Source: Nonomuraea thailandensis (lineage in GTDB: Bacteria; Actinomycetota; Actinomycetes; Streptosporangiales; Streptosporangiaceae). Taken from it: a DNA stretch of 64,000 bases. The stretch covers positions 1,116,001 through 1,180,000 of the forward strand of contig NZ_JAMZEB010000002.1 in assembly GCF_024172165.1 (NCBI RefSeq). The letters run 5' to 3'. This document shows, piece by piece, positions 33,630-41,481 of the stretch (its first letter is position 1; each line of letters opens with the position of its first letter). Made by a program: the position numbers and the translations under genes. The notes under the pieces are model-generated. The model was not told the DNA's origin. It worked only from the letters and a program-made list of their open reading frames with translations, and ran no database searches.

Positions 33630-34370
33630 ATGCTCCTAGACAACAAGGTCGCCATCGTCCACGGCGCGGGCGGATCCATCGGCGGAGCGGTCGCCAGGGC
33701 GTTCGCCCGCGAAGGCGCCCGCGTCTTCCTCGCCGGCCGCACCCGCGACAAGCTCGACGAACTCGCCGCGGAGCTCCCCGGAGCCGAGGCCGCCGTGGTG
33801 GACGCACTCGACGAGGCCGCCGTCGACACCTTCACCGGCTCAGTCGCCGAACGCGCCGGCCGCATCGACGTCTGCTTCAACGCCATCGGCATCCAGGACG
33901 TGCAACGCCCGCTCGACGAGATCTCGGCCGAGGAGTTCCTGCGGCCGATCGAGGTGGCCGCGCGCACGCAGTTCCTCACCACCAGGGCCGCCGTCCGGCA
34001 CATGGTCCCGCGCCGCAGCGGGGTCATCCTCATGTTCGGCGGCGGCGGGCCGCAGACGCAGCCCGGGCTCGGCGGGCTCAAGGTGGCGCTCGACGCCATG
34101 GAGAGCATGCGGCGGCAGTGGGCCTGCGAGTACGGCCCGCACGGCATCCGCGTCCTCACCCTGGTCACCGGCGGCATCCCGGAGAGCCTGCCCGTCAGCT
34201 TCGGCGCCAAGGGCGAGATCGCCGCCGCCATCGCCGGGGACACCCTGCTCAAGCGCGCCGCCACGCTGGGCGACGTGGGCGACGTGGCCGCGTTCGCCGC
34301 CTCCGACCTGGCCGGCAGCATGACCTCGGCGACGCTGAACATCTCCTGCGGCGCGATCGTGGACCACTAG
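33630..34370 (+). CDS. Atypical short-chain dehydrogenase/reductase lacking Ser-Tyr
   Basis: A 246-residue Rossmann-fold protein. The dinucleotide-binding GAGGSIGGAVARAFA is intact at residues 11-25, as are the NAG-like FNAIG and the helix-4 region. In the catalytic tetrad, however, Lys151 is kept (GLKVALDAM) while the position four residues earlier is Leu147 instead of Tyr, and the Ser position near 134 is Leu. Such proteins bind NAD(P) but may not catalyse classical SDR chemistry. AGGAGG lies nine bases before the ATG at 33630. Followed by an ArsR-SRPBCC pair on the same strand. Confidence 0.82.
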   Translation: MLLDNKVAIVHGAGGSIGGAVARAFAREGARVFLAGRTRDKLDELAAELPGAEAAVVDALDEAAVDTFTGSVAERAGRIDVCFNAIGIQDVQRPLDEISAEEFLRPIEVAARTQFLTTRAAVRHMVPRRSGVILMFGGGGPQTQPGLGGLKVALDAMESMRRQWACEYGPHGIRVLTLVTGGIPESLPVSFGAKGEIAAAIAGDTLLKRAATLGDVGDVAAFAASDLAGSMTSATLNISCGAIVDH

Positions 34371-34409
34371 GGTGATCGCACCGTCCGTCTGACAGGAAGC
34401 CCGCCCAGC

Positions 34410-34748
34410 ATGCCCGACGACCAGCTCAGCCTCACCTTCGCCGCCCTCGCCGACCCGACGCGGCGGGCCATCCTGGCGCGGCTCGCCGAGGGTGAGGCGA
34501 CGGTCAACCAGCTGGCGGAGCCGTTCGACATGAGCCTGCAGGCGGTCTCCAAGCACCTCAAGGTGCTGGAGCGGGCCGGCCTGATCAGCAGGGGCCGCGA
34601 CGCGCAGTGGCGGCCCTGCCGGCTGGAGACCGCGCCGCTGGACACGGCATCGGAATGGATCGACCGCTACCGCGAGCGCTGGAGCGGCCGGTTCGACCGG
34701 CTCGAACGGGAGATCCGGCGCATCCAGGAAGGATCTGAGCATGACTGA
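34410..34748 (+). CDS. ArsR/SmtB family transcriptional regulator
   Basis: A 112-residue winged-helix repressor: FAALADPTRRAILARLAEGEATVNQLAEPFDMSLQAVSKHLKVLERAGLISRG is the entire DNA-binding core, recognised in blocks (ADPTRRAIL, MSLQAVSKHLKVLE). It lacks the metal-binding ELCVCDL box of SmtB/ArsR, as is usual for the subgroup paired with SRPBCC (AHSA1) proteins, so it probably senses an organic ligand. Its end overlaps the following SRPBCC gene by eight bases, a common two-gene unit. Confidence 0.92.
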   Translation: MPDDQLSLTFAALADPTRRAILARLAEGEATVNQLAEPFDMSLQAVSKHLKVLERAGLISRGRDAQWRPCRLETAPLDTASEWIDRYRERWSGRFDRLEREIRRIQEGSEHD

Positions 34749-35199
34749 GTTCGTCATCGAGCCGGGGCGTCAGGACATCGTCATGATCCGGCACTTCGAC
34801 GCGCCGCCCGACGTGGTGTTCCGGGTGGTGACGGACCCGGAGCTGATCCCGCGCTGGTGGGGGCCGGCCTTCCTGACCACCCGCGTCGATCGCATGGAGG
34901 TCGCGCCGGGCGGGCGGTGGCGGTTCGTCAACGCCGACGCGCGGGGCAGGGAGTGGGGCTTCAGCGGCGTCTACCACGCCGTCGTCCCGCCCGAGCGGTA
35001 CGTACGGACGTGGGAGTTCGAAGGCGCGCCCGAGGAGGTCGCGCTGGAGACGGTCACCCTGACGGAGGTGGACGGCCGGACCCGCTACACCGCGCAGTCC
35101 GTGCACCCGACCGTGGAGGCCCGTGACGCCATCATCCGCGCCGACGGGCCCCGCGGCGGCAGGGAGTCGATGGACCGCCTCGCCGCCCTGCTCCTGTGA
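34741..35199 (+). CDS. SRPBCC (AHSA1/START-like) family protein
   Basis: A 152-residue helix-grip protein. IRHFDAPPDVVFRVVTDPELIPRWWGPAFLTT is the family opening (blocks FDAPPDVVFRVVTDPE, RWWGP), then GGRWRFVNADARGREWGFSGVYHAVVPPERYVRTWEFEG. These cytoplasmic domains form a hydrophobic cavity for lipids or aromatic ligands. Translationally coupled to the ArsR regulator, which probably responds to the same ligand. Its stop codon lies in the first unit of an 18-bp tandem repeat. Confidence 0.9.
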   Translation: MTEFVIEPGRQDIVMIRHFDAPPDVVFRVVTDPELIPRWWGPAFLTTRVDRMEVAPGGRWRFVNADARGREWGFSGVYHAVVPPERYVRTWEFEGAPEEVALETVTLTEVDGRTRYTAQSVHPTVEARDAIIRADGPRGGRESMDRLAALLL

Positions 35200-35244
35200 C
35201 CGGCCCTGCTCCTGTGGCCGGCCCTGCGTGCACCTGTGGCCGGC
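35187..35244. repeat. 18-bp tandem repeat spanning the SRPBCC stop codon
   Basis: CCTGCTCCTGTGACCGGC (35187-35204) is repeated at 35205-35222 with one change (A to G, destroying the TGA) and again in a 22-bp variant at 35223-35244. The SRPBCC stop TGA (35197-35199) is in the first copy only. Confidence 0.75.
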
Positions 35245-35296
35245 CCGCGAAGTCGCTCCTCGTCGAGGCCCGGCGGCTCCGGCATACGCTGCAAGG

Positions 35297-35842
35297 GTGA
35301 AGGTGCACTCGACGAAGGCGGCGGCCGTGCGCGCCGTGGAGCTGTGCGTGGAGCTGCTGTACGAGCGGCCGTCGGTCGCGTCGGTGACGAGGGTCCTGCG
35401 CGCGCACGGCGAGAGCGGGGAGCTCGGCCTGAGCGAGCACGACGTGACCGCGATGCGCGCCGCCGCCTCGCGCCTGCGCGACGTGCTGGGCGCGGCCACC
35501 GCCGGCGAGGCGGCGGCCCTGCTCAACCGGCTCCTCGCGGAGTCCGCCCGGGCTCCCCGGCTGACCAGCCATGAGGGGACGGCGAGCTGGCACCTGCACG
35601 TCGACAGCGGGGACGACGCCCCGTGGGGGGAGTGGTTCCTGACGTCGTCGGCGATGGCGCTGGCGGTGCTGCTCGCCGATCACCAGCGGGTGCCCGGAGG
35701 GTTGTGCGCGTCGGGGAGCTGCGGGCGTCCGTTCCTGGACGTGGGCGGTGGCAGCCCGCGCCGCTACTGCAGCAGCCGCTGCGCCACCAGGGAACGCGTC
35801 GCCGCCCACCGCTCCCGCCCCTCACCCGCCCCCGGCTCCTGA
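35297..35842 (+). CDS. CGNR-type zinc finger (ABATE) protein
   Basis: A 181-residue protein of the ABATE/CGNR class, probably a DNA-binding stress regulator of the type common in actinobacteria. The helical N-terminal domain (KAAAVRAVELCVELLYERP) is followed by a C-terminal zinc finger with cysteines in CASGSCGRPF and RRYCSSRCATRERVAAHR. The usual CGNR tetrapeptide is replaced by CATR here, while the four Cys are retained. The start is the GTG at 35297 after CAAGG. The gene ends within a 44-bp tandem repeat and is convergent with an MFS gene. Confidence 0.82.
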   Translation: MKVHSTKAAAVRAVELCVELLYERPSVASVTRVLRAHGESGELGLSEHDVTAMRAAASRLRDVLGAATAGEAAALLNRLLAESARAPRLTSHEGTASWHLHVDSGDDAPWGEWFLTSSAMALAVLLADHQRVPGGLCASGSCGRPFLDVGGGSPRRYCSSRCATRERVAAHRSRPSPAPGS

Positions 35843-35933
35843 CCGCCGCCCACCGCTCCCGCCCCTCACCCGCCCCCGGCTCCTGACCGCCGCCCACCGC
35901 TCCCGCACCCCACCCGCCCCCGGCACCTGACCA
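35801..35933. repeat. 44-bp tandem repeat (3 copies) spanning the CGNR gene stop
   Basis: Copies begin at 35801, 35845 and 35889 with an exact 44-bp period; the third has several substitutions. Each contains TGA (35840, 35884, 35928). Because 44 leaves remainder 2 on division by 3, the three TGAs fall in the three different forward frames. It is not homologous, beyond base composition, to the 44-bp repeat at 27-141. Confidence 0.88.
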
Positions 35934-35952
35934 CCGGCACCCGCTACGCCTC

Positions 35953-37212
35953 TCACCCACCACCGGCGGCCGTGTCCGCGGCGTCGATCGCCGAGGTCCG
36001 TCGCCTGACGACCAGCACCGCGACCGCCACCGCCTGCAGCGCCGCGCCGGTCAGCAGGGCGAGGCTCACCGAGTACGCGGCCAGCGGCCCGGCCACCGCT
36101 GACCCGATCGCGAACGAGGTGATCTTCAGGCTGGCGCCCGTGGTGAACACCTGGCCCCGCAGCCGGGCCGGCGCTTCCCGATGGCGTACCGCGAAGAGCG
36201 CGGTGAGCTGCGGCCCTTCACCCGCCCCCGCCACGGCCGCCCCCACCACAGCCATCCAGTACGCCTGGGAGCAGGCCATCACCACCACCCCGGCCCCCAG
36301 CACCGCCGTCCCCGCCGCCTGCAACCCCGCCGCCTGCGACCCCGCCGCCTGCGACCCGGCCCATCGCGAGGTGCCGCTCAGCATCGCGTTGGCGACCAGC
36401 CCGCCGGCGGCGATGACGGCCAGCAGCAACGCGCCGTGCCCGCTCTCCCCGCTCAGCCGGGCGCCGAGCACCGGGGCCGACACGACCACCATGGCCAGCC
36501 CGCAACACGACACCATGGACGCCACCGTCGCGCGCCGCAGCACCCCGTTCGCCGCGATCACCCGGAACCCGGCCCGCACCTCCTCCCGGACCACTCGCCA
36601 CCCGGCCGCCCTGCCATCACCGCCCGCCTTGGGCGCCCCGCCCTCGCCGGCCGCCGAACGCGAGCCGGCCGAGGGCAGCCCGTGGGCGGCGGGCAGCGCG
36701 GCGACCAGCATCGCGACGCTCACCAGTGCCGCCATGACCCCACCGCCCGCCGACGCGATCACCCCGACGAGCGCGGGCCCCGCCAGCCCCGCCACGTTGT
36801 AGCTCATCGAGTCGAACGCCGTCGCCCTCTCCAGCCTGGCCGGCCCTGCCACGAGGGGAAGCTGCGCCGTCCACCCACCCGTGAGCGCGGGCCCCAGCAG
36901 CCCGGTCACCACCGCGACGCCCACCAGTACGGCCCCGGGCACCTGCGCCGCCATCCCGCCGACCACCGTCAGCAGCCCGCCCGCATACCCGGCGAGGCAC
37001 CACCCCAGCACCCTGCCCGGCCGCCGGGCCCGATCGAGCAGCACCCCCAGCAGCGGCCCGCCGACGGCGGCCGAGACGGTCAGCCCCGCCAGCACCGACG
37101 AGGCGAGCAGAGGCGAGCCGGTGACGGCCAGCCCCGTGACGAGCAGGGCCGGCCCGGACATCTCATCACCGGTGCGGGCCGCCACGGCACCCGCCATGTA
37201 ACGCGCCAACAC
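35953..37212 (-). CDS. MFS transporter
   Basis: A 419-residue MFS protein with twelve hydrophobic segments, similar to two-domain exporters such as the macrolide or enterobactin exporter group (GGPLLGVLLDRARRPGRVLGW is the loop 2-3 motif; GEGPQLTALFAVRHREAPARLRGQVFTTG is the conserved loop 10-11 region). A GSQAAGSQAAGLQAAG run in the central part derives from 15-bp repeats (36317-36361). The start is taken as the GTG at 37210-37212; the ATG 15 bases inside is an alternative, and further upstream the frame is repeat sequence, not protein-like. Substrate unknown. Confidence 0.82.
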   Translation of the reverse strand: MLARYMAGAVAARTGDEMSGPALLVTGLAVTGSPLLASSVLAGLTVSAAVGGPLLGVLLDRARRPGRVLGWCLAGYAGGLLTVVGGMAAQVPGAVLVGVAVVTGLLGPALTGGWTAQLPLVAGPARLERATAFDSMSYNVAGLAGPALVGVIASAGGGVMAALVSVAMLVAALPAAHGLPSAGSRSAAGEGGAPKAGGDGRAAGWRVVREEVRAGFRVIAANGVLRRATVASMVSCCGLAMVVVSAPVLGARLSGESGHGALLLAVIAAGGLVANAMLSGTSRWAGSQAAGSQAAGLQAAGTAVLGAGVVVMACSQAYWMAVVGAAVAGAGEGPQLTALFAVRHREAPARLRGQVFTTGASLKITSFAIGSAVAGPLAAYSVSLALLTGAALQAVAVAVLVVRRRTSAIDAADTAAGGG

Positions 37213-37657
37213 GCATGAGACGTTACACGAGTGCGCGCGACCGCGTACGTTAGGTCGGCGTCCCGGAGGGAATGAGTATCCGGACCCAGGCCCCTGAGCT
37301 GGGGATACGCTCGCGCCGGGGAGGGTCGGCCTGCACGAACTGCGTGCGTGCAGGCCGACCGACGGCTTCCGGCCCTGAGGCGAAGCCCACCCCAGGCCCA
37401 GGCGAAGCCCCACCCCAGGCCCAGGCGAAGCCCCACCCCAGGCCCAGGCGAAGCGCCTCCCGGCCTCCGACCGGACCGACCCGTCACCCTTCAACTGCCT
37501 CGGCCGCCACCGCTCGGTCACGCCGGGACCGCGACTCCTCAGCCAGGCCAGGTCATGACCGCTCAGCCAAGCCCGGTCATGACCGCCGAGCCGGGCCGGG
37601 TCATGACCGCTCAGCCGCGTCGGGGCATGCCCTCCCCCAAGCCCCGGCCATGGCCGC
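37213..37657. other. 445-bp intergenic region with two repeat arrays
   Basis: No gene is supported here. It lies between the MFS start and the VOC gene end, both minus strand. It holds a 23-bp array (37381-37460) and a 24-bp array (37551-37663). The inverted repeat GCCTGCACG-AACTG-CGTGCGTGCAGGC at about 37329-37356 may be a terminator for the VOC transcript or a promoter element of the MFS gene. Confidence 0.6.
37381..37460. repeat. 23-bp tandem repeat, about 3.5 copies
   Basis: Units CGAAGCCCCACCCCAGGCCC-AGG start at 37381, 37403, 37426 and 37449 (spacing 22, 23, 23). It is intergenic, between MFS and VOC genes, and of unknown role. Confidence 0.8.
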
Positions 37658-37663
37658 TCAGGC
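37551..37663. repeat. 24-bp tandem repeat with GGTCATGACC palindromes, reaching the VOC stop
   Basis: Units start at 37551, 37575, 37599, 37623 (diverged) and 37647 (diverged). The clear copies contain the perfect palindrome GGTCATGACC followed by GCTCAGCC. The last copy, GGCCATGGCCGCTCAGGC, contains the stop codon of the minus-strand VOC gene (TCA at 37658-37660). In the transcript, each unit reads TGAGCGGTCATGACC, so the stop codon is repeated downstream. Confidence 0.82.
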
Positions 37664-38425
37664 GGAGCTGGTGATCACCGCGAACCGCGCGCCGAAGGGG
37701 TCGGTCAGGAACGCCATCCGCCCCACCCCCTCGGTGGTCGTCGCCGGAGCCTGCACCGTCGCGCCGAGCCGCTGCCCCAACGCCACCGTGGCATCGCAGT
37801 CGGGCACCTCGAAGTACGGCAGCCAGTGCGGCCGATCACCGGCCTGGAGCTCAGCGATGCCGGCCGCCGCCGCCGACTCGTCGCCCTCCGCGGGCGAGAT
37901 GACGGGGTACGACGCGCCGCCCATCGGCAGGTCCTCGATCCGCCAGCCGAACACCGACTGGTAGAAGGCGCGGATGCCGGCGGGATCGGGCGTGTACAGC
38001 TCGACCCAGCCCAGCGAGCCGGCGTCCGTCACCAGCCCGAGCCCCTTGGTCGCGCCGGGCTGCCAGACGGCGAACGACGCCCCGGCCGGATCGGCGAACG
38101 CCGCCATCCGCCCCTGCCCCTCGATGTCGAACGGCGCGACCAGCACCGTGCCGCCCGCCTGCTCGATCGTCTTGGCGATGGTGTCGGCGTCGGGTGATTG
38201 GAAGTAGATCAGCCACGCCGAGCCTCCTCTCGCCTGGGCCTCCGGGCTGATGCCGGCGACCGTCCGGCCGCCGACCTGGCAGAAGTGGTACTGCCTGTGC
38301 TCGGGCCCCAGCGAGATGCAGTCCCAGCCGAACAGCCCGGTGTAGAACGAGACCGACGCCTCCAGATCGGGGCTGCTGACGTCGATCCAGCAGGGGGAGC
38401 CGGGGAGGTAGTGGGTGGTGAGCAT
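37658..38425 (-). CDS. Two-domain VOC (glyoxalase/bleomycin resistance) protein
   Basis: A 255-residue protein with two tandem betaalphabetabetabeta modules: residues about 7-125 (CWIDVSSPDLEASVSFYTGLFGWD) and 135-255 (GWVELYTPDPAGIRAFYQSVFGWRIEDL), each ending in an FADPAGASFAVWQP/FLTDPFGARFAVI strand. Family members bind a metal with His/Glu residues, or act as binding proteins; similar Streptomyces proteins are annotated as hydroxylases without proof. The ATG at 38423-38425 is preceded by AAGGAG. Divergent from the AlkB-like gene. The stop lies in the 24-bp repeat array. Confidence 0.87.
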   Translation of the reverse strand: MLTTHYLPGSPCWIDVSSPDLEASVSFYTGLFGWDCISLGPEHRQYHFCQVGGRTVAGISPEAQARGGSAWLIYFQSPDADTIAKTIEQAGGTVLVAPFDIEGQGRMAAFADPAGASFAVWQPGATKGLGLVTDAGSLGWVELYTPDPAGIRAFYQSVFGWRIEDLPMGGASYPVISPAEGDESAAAAGIAELQAGDRPHWLPYFEVPDCDATVALGQRLGATVQAPATTTEGVGRMAFLTDPFGARFAVITSSA

Positions 38426-38574
38426 GCCTGCTCCTTCGCGTGACGAAGCGATGGGTGGCCTCTGCACCTCTGGTGCGGGCCGAGGGGCGACGCCACTCAT
38501 TTCCGGTGCCCACCAGCGTCGCACGAGCTCTCGATCGAATACGGCTCTTCGCTGAAATCGAATGGGTGTTTGAA

Positions 38575-38585
38575 GTATGGCATAC
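38575..38585. promoter_or_regulatory. Small palindrome GTATG-G-CATAC before the AlkB-like gene
   Basis: It lies 10-20 bp upstream of the ATG at 38596 in a locally AT-rich stretch and could be part of a promoter -10 region or an operator. Weak evidence. Confidence 0.3.
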
Positions 38586-38595
38586 ACTCGGCACC

Positions 38596-39225
38596 ATGAC
38601 AGCCGCGTTCCAAGCATCTCTGCTCGCTCTCGACGAGGAGCTCGGCATCGGGCCTCTCGGCGACACCGTCCACCGCACGCACCTCGGCCACGGCGCCTGG
38701 ATCGACCTGCGCCCCGGCTGGCTGACGGGCGCCGACACGCTCTTCGAGCGCCTCGCGGAGCACGTGCCGTGGCGGGCCGAGCGGCGGCGCATGTACGACA
38801 GGGTCGTGGACGTGCCCCGGCTGCTGAAGTTCTACGACGAGGACGAGCCCCTGCCCGACCCGCTCCTCGACGACGCCCGCCGCGCCCTCGACGGCCACTA
38901 CGGCCAAGAGCTGGGCGAGCCGTTCCGTACGGCGGGCCTCTGCTTCTACCGCGACGGGCGAGACAGCGTGGCCTGGCACGGCGACACGATCGGCCGCGGC
39001 AGCACGGAGGACACCATGGTCGCCATCATCTCGGTCGGCAGCCCGCGCTCCCTCCTGCTCCGTCCCCGGGGCGGCGGCCCGTCGATCCGCCGCGATCTGG
39101 GGCACGGGGATCTGATCGTGATGGGCGGAAGCTGTCAGCGCACCTGGGAGCACGCGATCCCGAAGACCACCCGACCGTCGGGCCCGCGCATCAGCGTCCA
39201 GTTCCGCCCCATCGGCGTCCGCTGA
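38596..39225 (+). CDS. AlkB-like 2-oxoglutarate/Fe(II) dioxygenase
   Basis: A 209-residue non-haem iron dioxygenase. The metal triad is His128-x-Asp130 (VAWHGDT) and His186 (TWEHAIPK); Arg198 in PRISVQFR is the likely 2-oxoglutarate anchor. FDEDEP-like RLLKFYDEDEPLPDPL and CFYRDGRDSVAWHGD match the AlkB family that removes methyl groups from damaged nucleic acids by oxidation. Cytoplasmic. It appears monocistronic, with an AT-rich promoter region shared with the divergent VOC gene. The ATG at 38596 lacks a strong ribosome site. Confidence 0.88.
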   Translation: MTAAFQASLLALDEELGIGPLGDTVHRTHLGHGAWIDLRPGWLTGADTLFERLAEHVPWRAERRRMYDRVVDVPRLLKFYDEDEPLPDPLLDDARRALDGHYGQELGEPFRTAGLCFYRDGRDSVAWHGDTIGRGSTEDTMVAIISVGSPRSLLLRPRGGGPSIRRDLGHGDLIVMGGSCQRTWEHAIPKTTRPSGPRISVQFRPIGVR

Positions 39226-39386
39226 CCCACCCCCCGCCGCTGCGCTCCTCCGCGTGGGCTCGTGCCCGCCACGCATGGCAAGCGCGCCCACACCCCCGCC
39301 GCTCCCGTCGCCGCGCCGCCGGACGGGCCGTGCCGGGGCAGGGGTGCGGCAGAAGGCGCGGGGAGTGGGCCACCGGTGCTGGTCGG

Positions 39387-40445
39387 CTACCTGAGAGTGA
39401 GTCTGGCGACGCGGCCCTGCTCGCCGGAAGCCCAGCACGACAGGTCCCGGGTGCAGGCGACCGTGTCGAAGGACCCGCTGTCGAAGGTCTGCCACGTCCG
39501 GCCGCCCGAGTACGACACATCGCTGCCCGACGGTCCCACCGCGACAGCCGCGAAGGGCAGGTGGGGAAGCCAGGTGACACCCGACCGGTACGCCGGCGGG
39601 GGAGCCGAGGAGGGACGCCAGGAGGCGCCGCCGTCGCGGCTGGTGGCGCTCGCGTTGGGGGATTGCTGCTCGGGACGGTAGTCGCCGCCGACCGCGATGC
39701 CACGGTGACGGTCGCGGAAGGCGAGGCCGAAGACGCCGCGGGCCGGGTCGCCGGCGGGGATCGGGGCGTCGGCGACCGTCCAGGTGCGGCCGCGGTCACC
39801 GGAGTGGAACACCCGGGCCCGCTCGGCCCCGCCGCTGGCCAGCCAGACATCCCGGCCGCCCGACGCGACCAGGCACTGCCCGCTCGCCGCGAACCCCGCC
39901 TCGCCCGGCAGCGCCTCGGGCATCCCGCCGGGCGGCAGCACCTGCCAGCTCCGCCCGCCGTCCTGCGTGGCCAGGATCCGGAACCGGCCGTTCACCGGGT
40001 CGCTCATGGCCAGCCCGTTGCGCCGGTCGAAGAAGGCCATGCAGTCGTAGAACGCCTGCGGCTCGTCGTTCCTGAACGTCTCCGCCCAGGTGCGGCCGCC
40101 GTCCTCCGTACGGTAGACGCGCGAGTCCGTGCCCGCCCCGATGGACAACGCCACGGCCCGGTGGGCGTCGAACGCCTCGATGTCGCGGAACTGGAGCGCG
40201 GCCGTGTCGGGCGGGGAGACGTTCTGCCACGTACGTCCTCCGTCGACGGTCCGCAGCACGGTGCCGCCCGAGCCCGAGGCCCACACCACGTTCCGGCTGA
40301 CGGGCGACAGGCCGCGCAGGCGGGCGGTCGCCCCCGTCTCCTTGAGCTCCCACCCGAGCTCGGGCGGGCCGGCGGCCTGGGCGGGGAGCGGGGCGGCGAG
40401 CACGAGTGCCGCTGACAACGCGCCTAACGCGATTCGAAGCTTCAT
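39387..40445 (-). CDS. Secreted BNR/YCF48-like beta-propeller protein
   Basis: A 352-residue exported protein. The signal peptide ends near PAQAA (residue 25); the rest is a beta-propeller with repeated Asp-box/BNR motifs (TVDGGRTWQ, TEDGGRTWA, TQDGGRSWQ, SGDRGRTWT, SRDGGASWR, SYSGGRTWQ), six blades recognisable. Such propellers occur in sialidases, photosystem assembly factor YCF48 and many secreted 'oxidoreductases'; no sialidase FRIP or catalytic Tyr-Glu pair is evident, so I do not call it a sialidase. The ATG at 40443-40445 opens the signal peptide. Confidence 0.82.
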   Translation of the reverse strand: MKLRIALGALSAALVLAAPLPAQAAGPPELGWELKETGATARLRGLSPVSRNVVWASGSGGTVLRTVDGGRTWQNVSPPDTAALQFRDIEAFDAHRAVALSIGAGTDSRVYRTEDGGRTWAETFRNDEPQAFYDCMAFFDRRNGLAMSDPVNGRFRILATQDGGRSWQVLPPGGMPEALPGEAGFAASGQCLVASGGRDVWLASGGAERARVFHSGDRGRTWTVADAPIPAGDPARGVFGLAFRDRHRGIAVGGDYRPEQQSPNASATSRDGGASWRPSSAPPPAYRSGVTWLPHLPFAAVAVGPSGSDVSYSGGRTWQTFDSGSFDTVACTRDLSCWASGEQGRVARLTLR

Positions 40446-40599
40446 GTCGGGCAAACTAGCCCAAGAGATCAACGCGGTCCATGGCCGCCGATCCCGCGCC
40501 GGCCACCACCGGTCCCGCCGCAACCTCAGGCAGCGGGCCGAGCGGCGGCCTCAAGGGCCGGCGGCCCCAAGACCGGCGGTCTCTCAAGAACCTGGGCGG

Positions 40600-41481
40600 T
40601 CAGGCCGACTGGCGGGCGGAGCCCCACGAGAGCAACGCCTCGGCAGTGCTGAAACGACGGCTGGAAACCGACTCGTCCAGCAGAACGCCCACCAGCACCC
40701 GCCCATCCGACTCACCCGCGAACGCCAGGCAGTACCCGGCGGCCCGCGTGAAGCCGGTCTTCAGCCCGATCGCGCCCGGCGTGCCGAGCAGGCGGTTGGT
40801 GTTGCGCCAGCCGTAGGAGCGGTGCTCGTCGCTCGCGTCGAGGTCGTGCCGGCGCGTCCCGGCCACCTCCTTGATGAGCGGCACCTGCAGCGCCTTGGCC
40901 GCCAGCACGGCCTGGTCCCTGGCGGTGGAGTACCCGTCACCGCCCGGGGTGGGCAGCCCGTCGGCGTTGACGTAGTGGGTGTCGTTCATGCCGAGCGAGC
41001 GCGCCGTCGCGTTCATCTTGGCCACGAAGCCCTTGACGCCGGGCCCGTACGTGCGGGCCAGCGCGTGGGCGGCGTCGGCGCCGGAGGGCAGCATCAGGCC
41101 GTACAGCAGCTCGCCGACCGTGAGGCGGTCGCCGGGGCGCAGGCCGGCGGTGGTGCCGCCGCCGTCCTCGGCGTACGCGACGTCCGCCGGCGTGATCCGC
41201 ACCACGTCGGTGGGCTTGGCGGCCTGCAGGACCAGGTACGCGGTCATGGTCTTGGTCAGGCTGGCGACCGGCAGCCGCTCGCCGCCGTCCTTGTCGAACA
41301 GGACCTCGCCGGACGAGGCGTCCATCAAATAGGCGGCCCGGCCGTAAACGGCGGGCGCGTCGATCGCCGTGGAAACGGCGGCCGGAGCGTCGGTCACGCC
41401 GGCGTGCGCGGGCGCGGTCAGCCCTGTGACCAGGGCAAGAGCGCCTGCCGTGGCGGCCAGAAATGCCTTCCGATTACGCAT
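40600..41481 (-). CDS. D-alanyl-D-alanine carboxypeptidase, S11 family
   Basis: A 293-residue secreted penicillin-binding enzyme that trims the terminal D-Ala from peptidoglycan pentapeptides. The signal peptide ends near APAHA (residue 27). Active-site motifs are Ser74-Leu-Thr-Lys77 (SxxK), Ser134-Gly-Ala (in place of SxN) and Lys242-Thr-Gly. The SGA variant occurs in other actinomycete members. There is no C-terminal amphipathic membrane anchor, so it ends soon after the catalytic domain and may be soluble in the wall. Located upstream of a glycosyltransferase gene on the same strand, 118 bp apart. Confidence 0.92.
   Translation of the reverse strand: MRNRKAFLAATAGALALVTGLTAPAHAGVTDAPAAVSTAIDAPAVYGRAAYLMDASSGEVLFDKDGGERLPVASLTKTMTAYLVLQAAKPTDVVRITPADVAYAEDGGGTTAGLRPGDRLTVGELLYGLMLPSGADAAHALARTYGPGVKGFVAKMNATARSLGMNDTHYVNADGLPTPGGDGYSTARDQAVLAAKALQVPLIKEVAGTRRHDLDASDEHRSYGWRNTNRLLGTPGAIGLKTGFTRAAGYCLAFAGESDGRVLVGVLLDESVSSRRFSTAEALLSWGSARQSA

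Noticed and set aside
27..35933. The two 44-bp arrays as copies of one mobile repeat
   Set aside because: Aligned from their TGA they agree only at TGACC and a few C positions, about what base composition gives; they share length, not ancestry.
37381..37663. Possible CRISPR array
   Set aside because: Units are contiguous at 23 and 24 bp without unique spacers, and no cas genes are present.
39387..40445. Sialidase
   Set aside because: It has several Asp-box motifs, but I find no sialidase catalytic Tyr/Glu pair or FRIP motif; other secreted propellers have the same boxes.
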